Shown: piece by piece, positions 1 to 5,619 of the stretch
Layout of the letters: every line of letters begins with the position of its first letter
Position numbering within the stretch: the stretch's first letter is position 1
NCBI GenBank assembly: GCA_965261915.1
Contig: CBDHDW010000006.1
Span: 1-21,740, forward strand
DNA from: JAIBDK01 sp965261915
GTDB taxonomy: Bacteria > Pseudomonadota > Gammaproteobacteria > Arenicellales > Poriferihabitantaceae
Reading direction: 5' to 3'
DNA length: 21,740 nucleotides
Program-made: the position numbers and the translations under genes
The notes under the pieces: model-generated
The model's database searches: none
The model's input: only the letters and a program-made list of their open reading frames with translations
Told to the model about the DNA's origin: nothing

Positions 1-20
1 CAAAAAATGGAGCGTAAATT

Positions 21-41
21 CCTTATGATACGATTTCGCCC
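21..41 (-). repeat. 21-bp inverted repeat, left copy
   Basis: These 21 bases are the exact reverse complement of 20483-20503. Read on the minus strand, the sequence begins GGGCGAAATCGTATC and ends in ATAAGG, with extra G residues on the outer side. If the molecule is circular, the two copies face each other across the window junction, with the G-rich ends outward. That resembles the outer GGG(G) / inner TAAG layout of Tn3-family ends. The family assignment is inference only. Confidence 0.7.
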
Positions 42-68
42 CCTACCCAAAGCGACCCCACTATGCGC

Positions 69-99
69 TTGAACTATCAGGCTTGTCGGGTAGTATAAT
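69..99 (+). promoter_or_regulatory. putative promoter of the graspetide operon
   Basis: A perfect TATAAT -10 box lies at 94-99. A TTGAAC -35-like box lies at 69-74, with a 19-bp spacer, slightly longer than ideal. The -10 box ends 24 bases before the TTG start of the precursor gene. Confidence 0.5.
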
Positions 100-112
100 A
101 AAAACTCAAAAT

Positions 113-116
113 GGAG
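113..116 (+). promoter_or_regulatory. ribosome binding site fixing the TTG start at 124
   Basis: GGAG lies 7 bases upstream of the TTG codon at 124-126. No ATG or GTG lies between this site and the conserved leader part of the peptide, so the site supports the unusual TTG start. Confidence 0.6.
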
Positions 117-123
117 TAGCACA

Positions 124-501
124 TTGGCACGGACTCAGAACAATCACGCTACACCTGTTCCGTTTTTGGTAAAATATGCCTCTGAGCGAACTTCTTCATC
201 CGAATTACAAGGTTACTATTCCGCGCAACTCGCGATGTGGGTAGTAACTGACAACGGCTATGAATCCGCGCTTATTGATCACAAAAACGCTGAAGTCGAG
301 TTGACAACGAAGACGGCGGCCCAACCAGAAACTGACGACGAGGGAGACATGCTAGCTATGGCGGAATTGCTCACTAAGACGGACGCCCAAGCAGAACAAG
401 ATGAGACCAGTGCAAATGCCTGTTTGGAAATGGCAACCAAGACCGGAGCCAAATTAGAACATGACGATACCTCACACGAAGTTTCGGGGATGTTCTTGTA
501 G
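124..501 (+). CDS. graspetide (omega-ester/amide RiPP) precursor peptide
   Basis: This 125-residue peptide is probably the substrate of the ATP-grasp ligase encoded next to it. Residues 13-19 read PFLVKYA, which resembles the PFFARFL leader helix that binds the ligase in microviridin-type precursors. The C-terminal half holds three spaced copies of TKT-x-A-x-x-E-x-D-(D/E), at residues 62-72, 84-94 and 105-115, separated by 21-22 residues. In graspetides, Thr, Ser or Lys side chains are joined to Glu or Asp side chains as macrolactones or macrolactams. Each copy offers Thr and Lys donors followed by Glu and Asp acceptors. No signal peptide is seen. The stop codon overlaps the ligase GTG start by one base (TAGTG), indicating translational coupling. 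The TTG start is supported by GGAG at 113-116. The precursor role is inferred from repeats and context. The cross-link pattern and any leader cleavage site cannot be read from sequence. Confidence 0.85.
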   Translation: MARTQNNHATPVPFLVKYASERTSSSELQGYYSAQLAMWVVTDNGYESALIDHKNAEVELTTKTAAQPETDDEGDMLAMAELLTKTDAQAEQDETSANACLEMATKTGAKLEHDDTSHEVSGMFL

Positions 502-1466
502 TGAACTCTTGCCCGCGGTTCCTTATTGTAACCAACAAAAGAGATCTGACATCCGATTTTATTGTAAAGGAAATGCGTAAGCGGGGATTGAATTACTATC
601 GCCTAAACACAGAAGATGTTCCTCTTCTGGCACTCCATCAAAGGCTTGGCAAAGCCACGGTTCTAGGCACTGGAGAAAATCGAATTGACCTAGAAAAGGT
701 TGGAGCGGCGTATTTTCGCAGACCGATGCCTCCCTCTGTGCAATCGGACAACCTTACTCCGTCACTGAAGCGGTACATTTGCGAGGAATGGAGCTACATA
801 CTGCGGTCATTTTATCTAGAGCTTGGTGATAAATGGTTTAGTCATCCCAATCAGATCATCTTGGCGGAAGACAAGCCCAAGCAGCTTAGGCTCGCAAGGG
901 AGATTGGCTTCTCTGTGCCTGAAACCGTGGTCACAAATGAGCTACAAGCGGTTAGCTACTTGTTTGCTGGTGGTGAGGTCATTGCAAAACCGCTGAAACA
1001 ATCTTTGTTAGAAGATAAACCCGGCCCTGATAGTGTCATTTATACCAATACAATCCGATCCTTTTCCGACATTGACAAGGATGAACTTTATGCAGCCCCT
1101 GTGATATTTCAGCGAAAAATACCAAAGCAGTTTGATCTGCGCGTCACAATTGTCGAGAAAAGTGTCTTTTCGGTTGCAATCAAATCACAAGAGTTTGAAA
1201 GAACCCAAACTGACTGGCGCCATAGCTCAGTCACAGAACTTGAGCACGAGATCTTTGCTCTTCCCAATCAAATTGAAGAACAGTGCAGAGAAATCGTTGG
1301 GCGTTTGGGTTTGCGCTATGGAGCTATCGACCTTGTATTGGATACGTTTGGGAAGTTCTGGTTCTTGGAATGCAATCCAAATGGTCAATGGGCTTGGATT
1401 GAAAATAGAACCAGCTTACCGATTGCTGCAGCGATTGTGAGTGCCATGGAGAATATGTCGCAGTGA
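501..1466 (+). CDS. ATP-grasp peptide ligase of the MvdC/MvdD (graspetide) family
   Basis: This is a 321-residue ATP-grasp enzyme of the size usual for graspetide macrocyclases. It should activate acidic side chains of the precursor with ATP and join them to Thr, Ser or Lys. The N-terminal pre-ATP-grasp domain includes YFRRP at 71-75, the MvdD-family hallmark. An ATP-grasp fold follows: a lysine in AKPLKQ at 162-167, FDLRV at 211-215, GAIDLVLD at 274-281, and the metal-binding ECNPNGQW at 290-297. The last motif is diagnostic for MvdC/MvdD-type ligases. The GTG start overlaps the precursor stop by one base and the gene's TGA overlaps the next GTG (GTGA), so the three genes form one coupled operon. 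The enzyme is expected to be cytoplasmic. It is the only ligase present, so it must install all rings if the product is multicyclic. Confidence 0.9.
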   Translation: MNSCPRFLIVTNKRDLTSDFIVKEMRKRGLNYYRLNTEDVPLLALHQRLGKATVLGTGENRIDLEKVGAAYFRRPMPPSVQSDNLTPSLKRYICEEWSYILRSFYLELGDKWFSHPNQIILAEDKPKQLRLAREIGFSVPETVVTNELQAVSYLFAGGEVIAKPLKQSLLEDKPGPDSVIYTNTIRSFSDIDKDELYAAPVIFQRKIPKQFDLRVTIVEKSVFSVAIKSQEFERTQTDWRHSSVTELEHEIFALPNQIEEQCREIVGRLGLRYGAIDLVLDTFGKFWFLECNPNGQWAWIENRTSLPIAAAIVSAMENMSQ

Positions 1467-2056
1467 AAATTTTCGATATCATTTGGCCATACGTTGGTCA
1501 GATGCCCTCCGATGCTTCGTTGATAGATGATATTGAGCAGATTAATGCGGCCTCGTGGGGAGACGAAACTACGACTTTTCTAGACGAGGCGCGACGGCTA
1601 AGGGACATCGAAACAGACCGTAAAACGGCCGCCGAGACAAAAAGTCAAATCTACCTTGCGGCTTTGTTTGCACTCATAACTATTTTGATCTCGTTGACCG
1701 AGCACGAAGCACTCAAAGGTATCATGGCTTTTTCTTTTTGGTATCAGACGGTGGGCTTTATTTTCTTCTTCGCCGGAATTTTCTATGGCATTGGCGCTTT
1801 AGTTTCATCTTTCCGTGCGCTAACAGTGAAAGCCTACCATCGCGTTGACGTCGACGAGATAGTTTCAAGCGGGACGGCAGAAGCCCCGTTGGAACATATA
1901 ACCAAGGAAATTCTGAAATCGGTGAGGCAGGACCGTAGTAGCATCAATCATAAGATCAGTTATGTAATCGTTACATATCAACTCACCCTTAGGATGGCAC
2001 TCTGTTTGCTGGCACTTTTGCTGATGACCATCCCCCCCAATATCTGGGGCGGCTAG
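1463..2056 (+). CDS. three-helix membrane protein of the graspetide operon, function unknown
   Basis: This 197-residue protein matches no family I can name. It has an acidic soluble N-terminal region (about 1-60), a hydrophobic segment at 62-78 and an aromatic-rich hydrophobic stretch at 88-116. A soluble loop with a VDVDEI motif follows, then a last hydrophobic segment at about 175-191 near the C-terminus. There is no ABC, protease or acetyltransferase motif, so it is not one of the common tailoring or export partners of graspetide clusters. The GTG start overlaps the ligase stop by 4 bases, so it is made together with the ligase. Export, immunity or membrane anchoring of the ligase are possible roles, all inferred. 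The stop codon directly abuts the duplicated 119-bp segment that begins at 2057, which marks a sharp junction at the operon's end. Confidence 0.8.
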   Translation: MKIFDIIWPYVGQMPSDASLIDDIEQINAASWGDETTTFLDEARRLRDIETDRKTAAETKSQIYLAALFALITILISLTEHEALKGIMAFSFWYQTVGFIFFFAGIFYGIGALVSSFRALTVKAYHRVDVDEIVSSGTAEAPLEHITKEILKSVRQDRSSINHKISYVIVTYQLTLRMALCLLALLLMTIPPNIWGG

Positions 2057-2220
2057 CCATACCCGCGCTCCTGCTCCCTCTCCAACTCCTGTGTTTTCTC
2101 GACCTCGCGTGCCTGCTCTTTGACCTGCTGATTGGCGGCATCGACGGTCGAAAAATCGGCCCCGCGCAACGCCGCGCCCAGCAGAAAGAGGTATTTTGCG
2201 ACCTTCCGAACCCGCGCCAT
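2053..2220 (-). pseudogene. remnant of a coiled, charged C-terminal protein end (copy A)
   Basis: On the minus strand, an ATG at 2220-2218 opens a 55-codon frame ending near 2053. Its charged tail (ADFSTVDAANQQVKEQA, then EVEKTQELEREQERGYG) recurs in the remnant at 7313-7684. The shared part covers only about 40 residues. Upstream residues differ, and there is no clear ribosome binding site. The stop codon is supplied by the end of the membrane-protein gene on the other strand. It is probably the 3' end of a plasmid gene, possibly a mobilisation protein, cut off by rearrangement. The family is not identified. Confidence 0.4.
2057..2175. repeat. duplicated 119-bp segment, copy A
   Basis: This segment matches 7332-7449 with three substitutions and a one-base indel in an A run. 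It is in the same orientation as copy B. The match starts exactly at the base after the stop codon of the graspetide-operon membrane protein. Confidence 0.9.
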
Positions 2221-2261
2221 ATAACCGAAAAAACATTGGGCTTCACGGCAATCGACAGGCC

Positions 2262-2289
2262 ACAATAAAATCTGTAAAAGATTTATTGT
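2262..2289. repeat. AT-rich hairpin
   Basis: ACAATAAAATCT pairs with AGATTTATTGT, giving 11 base pairs with one bulged A and a 5-base loop. No T run follows on the plus strand, so it is not a standard intrinsic terminator, although it lies about 200 bases after the graspetide operon. Confidence 0.5.
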
Positions 2290-2332
2290 GTAAGCGTGCC
2301 CTTAATATTTTTGGCAAAAATATAACGACGGA

Positions 2333-2360
2333 TGATCTGAACGGGGCCGCCGCCAGATCA
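2333..2360. repeat. hairpin element, copy 1 (7-bp arms)
   Basis: TGATCTG at 2333-2339 and CAGATCA at 2354-2360 are perfect inverted arms around a 14-base GC-rich loop. The loop differs by one base from the loop of the larger hairpin at 2823-2866. Confidence 0.75.
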
Positions 2361-2435
2361 AAAATCAACAGCGCGAAAACAGCCTTTCGGATGAGTGGGG
2401 TTCCGGGAAAGGCCAAGGGGGCTGTTCACGCCGTT

Positions 2436-2460
2436 TACATCAAACTCAAAGTTTGATGTA
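2436..2460. repeat. perfect 11-bp inverted repeat
   Basis: TACATCAAACT at 2436-2446 and AGTTTGATGTA at 2450-2460 pair perfectly around a CAA loop. Pairing extends outward (GTT/AAC) if two bases are bulged. The plus strand carries no T run after it. It could be an operator or an RNA hairpin; its role is unknown. Confidence 0.6.
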
Positions 2461-2822
2461 TAAACGCGCCTAACTCAAAACTTCGTTTTTTGACTTGGAT
2501 GCGGTGTTGGGTTTGCTTTTCTAAATATTCTTTTTAGAACCAGAGTTGCAGCGCAACTCGTAAGTGCGCCCTTCAAATATTTTCAAAAACATTTTCTGGA
2601 TGGGTTTCGCCAAAAAAAATCGCCATTCGGATTGGACAAAGTTTCAATCCACAGACACGCCTTAGTCAAAATTTACAAAATTTCGCTGCGGATGGTTTCG
2701 GGAAACCCCGCCCAAAAAATCCGACTTTTGATTTTCGCAATTTAGACAATTCGACCAATTTGTCCGACGGGTTGCATTTCCTGCTATCTCTCTTTGCTAC
2801 CTCTCTTTGCTACCTTCCGAAC

Positions 2823-2866
2823 CCGCGCCGTGATCTGAACGGAGCCGCCGCCAGATCACGGCGCGG
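2823..2866. repeat. hairpin element, copy 2 (15-bp perfect arms)
   Basis: CCGCGCCGTGATCTG at 2823-2837 and its exact reverse complement at 2852-2866 surround a 14-base loop. The loop and inner 7 bp of stem recur at 2333-2360. A partial third trace, GATCTGAACGG, occurs near 3630. It is a small REP-like hairpin element of unknown role. Confidence 0.8.
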
Positions 2867-3019
2867 ATGCAGCGTGAAAAACTTTGAAAATATATCACCG
2901 TTAGTAAAAAATTGCAGTTTTTACGGAAGCGTGCCTGAGTCAAAACTTCGTTTTTCCCTGGATGAACAATTCCGAAACAGACCCCGATAGCCAAGGCAAT
3001 CCGCAAATCCGCCCTTGAG

Positions 3020-3310
3020 GTGCTTCAGGATTGGCCTGTGAGCTGCTGCCATTGCCCGCCTGACCCCCTTTGGGGTTTTTCAGGTGTACAGGAGCCAAAA
3101 CACACTTGGAGCCGCTCACGGGGCTTTCTCTGGCCTCTGGTGCCTGTTTCGGGATTTGCGGCCCCTCGATTGCTTCAGGATTGCCCTGTGAGGTGTAACG
3201 GTCGCGTTTTTAAGCCCGTTGAGCGGTTTTCAGGGGAATATCTGCTTGAAACCACCCGAAGCCGCTCACGGGGCTTGCGTTGGCCTCTGGTGTCTGTTTC
3301 GGAATTTTGG
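3020..3310. repeat. degenerate tandem duplication, 150-bp period
   Basis: TGCTTCAGGATTG occurs at 3021 and 3171, and GCCGCTCACGGGGCTT at 3111 and 3261, in each case exactly 150 bases apart. The ends of the unit are well conserved and the middle has diverged. The period is a multiple of three, so a 97-codon frame shows two 50-residue repeats. I see no ribosome binding site or family signal for that frame. Confidence 0.75.
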
Positions 3311-3649
3311 TAAAGCTTGGGGGCTGGGAAGCCTGTGACCCAAAAGGCACCCCTCGCCTGCAAGGGCTTTTCCAGTTGCCTTGATCTGCTTTCGGTTCGG
3401 GAAGGGGCTGAAAGCATTTCAAGGCTCCAGCGCATCGCCCATCCACTCGAAAAATGAAGTTTTGAGATGGGCGTGTTTGTACATTGAATTTGCATTCAAT
3501 ATTTTTGGCGGTTTTCGGGGTGATTTTTTGTGCTGGTTTTCGATCTGTGACGGCGGTCAAATTCCAACCCGCAGAACCCGCAGATTTTCACCCTGAATTT
3601 TTGCCCTTGGCGAGCCTCTCGAAATTGAAGATCTGAACGGCTGAAATCT

Positions 3650-3742
3650 GCCCCTGTTTTTTTCTCAACAATTTTTCAGGTTTTACCACTTGGTCAAAAG
3701 TTGCATTTTGGCGAAACGGGGCAAATGAGTGCCAAAAAACGT
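3650..3742. repeat. worn copy of the ori-flanking sequence
   Basis: This stretch resembles 8971-9067, which lies directly before the DnaA box of the origin. Shared blocks include CTGTTTTTTTCTCAA-type, ATTTTTCAGGTTTT and GGTCAAAAGT, with scattered differences. No DnaA box or iteron follows here, so only the flank is duplicated. Confidence 0.7.
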
Positions 3743-3782
3743 CTTAAAAATTTAATAAAAAAGCGAAGCTCCTTTTCTTAAT

Positions 3783-4752
3783 AGACCCGATTCACAATAG
3801 GGTCGAATATTTTTAGACACAAGTATCCCCACCCGTTTTGTCAAACTGTTTTCAAATTCATATTTGCGAGTGCTCCGACATTCTTGGCAATCATGTTTTG
3901 TTGTTGGTTGTTGCGGTGAATATCCGAAAATATATTGAACTTTTTCATGCGGCCAATACCGTGCTCTACGCCAATGCGTAGTTTTGAATGCCATGTATTG
4001 TATTCTTGTTCTTCTTTCGTAAGTGGTTTTTTCTTTGATGTTTTCAGGGGGATTTCCAGTGATGTCCCCAGATATCCTAAATCCCCAAGGGTAAGTATAT
4101 CAGGGGGCCTATCCACGCGGGTCTCATCATAAATACGCTTGTCATGTTTGCGCCCGTCATGGGCGCATCCAACAGCCAGTATACACTTCTTGTCATCTGT
4201 GATGATCTGGTGGGACGCCGTGTGCTTCTTTTTCTTGCCAGAATATTTTGCTTTTCGAGCCGAGGGCTTCCCGGGCCGTTGAACTGGACGCTCAGTACCA
4301 TCAATCATCAGGTAAAGCAGATCAGCCTTTTCCACTTCCGACAACTTTACTTTACGTTCAGGCATCCGAAAATGGCCTGCCATCAACTCTGTCATGGCTT
4401 GAATGCGGCGGCAAACTGTCGGAGAGGATACATTGAATACAAGCCCCATAAAAGCATGGCTGGTATAGGTTCGGTAATACATCAGGCAGAGCAGAAGCTG
4501 TTCTGCGAACTCCAGGCGATAGTTCATCCCACCCCCAATCGCACGTTGCCTGTCTTTGCGGGACAGGCGTTTCTCCTCACTTTTCAACCAGATCGGATGA
4601 AGTGTCGCAACCAGGGCGTTGAAATCTGTAAGGCGGATGCCCGATAGTCGAAAAAACAATGCAGGTTGTGCACTTAAAATCTTCAAAGCTTTCATAAAAT
4701 GATACCTCCAGGCACTTCCTCGCATAAAAATAACCTATTGTGAAGCAGGTCT
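3783..4752 (-). mobile_element. IS5-family insertion sequence, copy 1
   Basis: This 970-bp element has imperfect terminal inverted repeats: AGACCTGCTTCACAATAGG at the transposase-start end and AGACCCGATTCACAATAGG at the other. Its coding sequence matches copies 2 and 3. Read on the plus strand, its 3-bp flanks are AAT on the left and AGT on the right. They do not match, whereas copies 2 and 3 both have perfect ATT duplications. This copy is inverted relative to the others. Confidence 0.93.
3841..4695 (-). CDS. IS5-family transposase (DDE type), copy 1
   Basis: This is a 284-residue transposase that cuts and moves its own element. An N-terminal helix-turn-helix region (SPTVCRRIQAM) precedes an RNase-H-like DDE domain. 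The likely catalytic residues are Asp132 in LMIDGTERP, Asp205 in LGDLGYLG and Glu244 in GVEHGIGRMKKF, counted from the chosen start. The pattern fits the DDE_Tnp_4 branch of IS5, near the ISL2/IS1031 groups. I chose the ATG at 4695-4693 because a GGAGG lies 9 bases upstream; an in-frame ATG 30 bases earlier has no such site. The gene is intact. Its frame, and even its shadow frames, are the same as in the other two copies, indicating recent spread. Confidence 0.93.
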   Translation of the reverse strand: MKALKILSAQPALFFRLSGIRLTDFNALVATLHPIWLKSEEKRLSRKDRQRAIGGGMNYRLEFAEQLLLCLMYYRTYTSHAFMGLVFNVSSPTVCRRIQAMTELMAGHFRMPERKVKLSEVEKADLLYLMIDGTERPVQRPGKPSARKAKYSGKKKKHTASHQIITDDKKCILAVGCAHDGRKHDKRIYDETRVDRPPDILTLGDLGYLGTSLEIPLKTSKKKPLTKEEQEYNTWHSKLRIGVEHGIGRMKKFNIFSDIHRNNQQQNMIAKNVGALANMNLKTV

Positions 4753-4787
4753 AGTGTAAGCATCAAGGGGTCGAGTGGGGTAAGATA

Positions 4788-5201
4788 CTACTTCAAAAAG
4801 GCGACAAGCAAGCTGGTGAAATCAATCAGGTCGTCAGCATGGTTTTCAATCACCGCCTCCACCTGCCTGTAGTCAATATCCCGATACTGGTGAGTGACAA
4901 TGTTTCTGAATCCCACCATGCCAGTTAATTTTTTTTCAAGCTCAACATCTATGATGTCCGCTTTCCGGAGCAGGGTAAAACTCTCGGCGCTTGTGGACGG
5001 CAGACCTAATTTTTTCAGGCGAACCACATGATTTGCCATGTCAATACATTGCTCACAGGCTCTTTGCAAATTAACGACAATTGCATCCTGCTTATAAAAA
5101 TCATCGGCAAAGAGCTTTTGCGATGGCCTGGCGTAATAATCCCGCGCCTGCTTTATACACCGTTCCACGCTGGCTTTTTTCTGCAAGATAATATCAGACA
5201 T
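4788..5201 (-). CDS. hepT: HEPN-domain toxin HepT (system 1)
   Basis: This 137-residue, mostly helical protein of the HepT (DUF86-like) HEPN family is a probable RNase toxin. The RX4HXY active-site motif is RNIVTHQY at residues 99-106 (Arg99, His104, Tyr106). In known HepT-MntA pairs the toxin is silenced when MntA adenylylates the motif tyrosine. The start overlaps the mntA stop by 8 bases, and the gene is the last of a three-gene minus-strand operon headed by an AAA-TOPRIM protein. IS copy 1 begins only 35 bases after its stop codon. The length is normal and the motif is intact, so it is probably functional. Confidence 0.9.
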   Translation of the reverse strand: MSDIILQKKASVERCIKQARDYYARPSQKLFADDFYKQDAIVVNLQRACEQCIDMANHVVRLKKLGLPSTSAESFTLLRKADIIDVELEKKLTGMVGFRNIVTHQYRDIDYRQVEAVIENHADDLIDFTSLLVAFLK

Positions 5202-5607
5202 TGTAAAACCTACCCTCTCTCAAACCGCTTTCAACGATTTCCCTACGCTCATCATTCAGTTTTTGATAAAAGGACAACATCAACATTTCAAACTCATCAG
5301 CCGCATACTCATCAGCGCAATAAATACGCCGGTTGGCGGCGATAATTTCCTTGCACAAAATCACCGAAACCGTTCGCGGTTCAATCAGGTCGGCATATTC
5401 CACCTTTGCCGCCGCCGCAATCTCGGTCGAGAGGCTGGACCACTCAACGTGGTCCAGAGCGCGCGCCGTTGCGGGTGGGAGCAGGACGGCGATGTCCAGG
5501 TCGCTGTTCTGGCACTGGTTTTCCGTTCCCCATGAGCCATAGAGATAGATGGCCTGGGTGTTTGGGTGTGCGGCAAGGATAGGATTGATAATCTTCTGAT
5601 AATTCAT
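5194..5607 (-). CDS. mntA: minimal nucleotidyltransferase antitoxin MntA (system 1)
   Basis: This 137-residue member of the MNT nucleotidyltransferase family has the GSx10DxD motif at residues 24-38 (GSWGTENQCQNSDLD), with Asp36 and Asp38 as metal ligands. In characterised systems MntA transfers AMP to the HepT toxin and so neutralises it. The ATG lies 12 bases after the stop of the AAA-TOPRIM gene, and the gene's end overlaps hepT by 8 bases, so the three genes are very likely co-transcribed. The C-terminal part (about 80-137) is helical and may dock to HepT. Confidence 0.9.
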   Translation of the reverse strand: MNYQKIINPILAAHPNTQAIYLYGSWGTENQCQNSDLDIAVLLPPATARALDHVEWSSLSTEIAAAAKVEYADLIEPRTVSVILCKEIIAANRRIYCADEYAADEFEMLMLSFYQKLNDERREIVESGLREGRFYNV

Positions 5608-5619
5608 AATTTGCTCTAT

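Larger units (their letters stand above)
2221..3782. other. gene-free decayed region with hairpins and repeats
   Basis: No convincing gene is seen on either strand across about 1.5 kb. Short frames lack ribosome binding sites and family features. The region holds several inverted repeats (2262-2289, 2333-2360, 2436-2460, 2823-2866), a 150-bp tandem duplication (3020-3310) and a worn copy of the sequence that flanks the replication origin (3650-3742). Short phrases also recur: CCTTCCGAACCCGCGCC near 2203 and 2815, and TCAAAACTTCGTTTTT-like runs near 2473 and 2939. It reads as degraded plasmid sequence ending at IS copy 1. Confidence 0.65.

Noticed and set aside
2262..2289. Intrinsic terminator of the graspetide operon
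   Set aside because: The hairpin is AT-rich and no T run follows on the plus strand. The distance of 200 bases also speaks against it.
3020..3313. A 97-codon frame with two 50-residue repeats as a repeat protein or second RiPP precursor
   Set aside because: It reflects the 150-bp DNA duplication. There is no well-placed ribosome binding site, the composition is odd (many Trp, Arg, Ser, Cys), and no partner gene lies nearby.
3841..4725. The longer transposase start (294 aa) at the first ATG
   Set aside because: There is no ribosome binding site before it. GGAGG stands before the ATG 30 bases later in all three copies.
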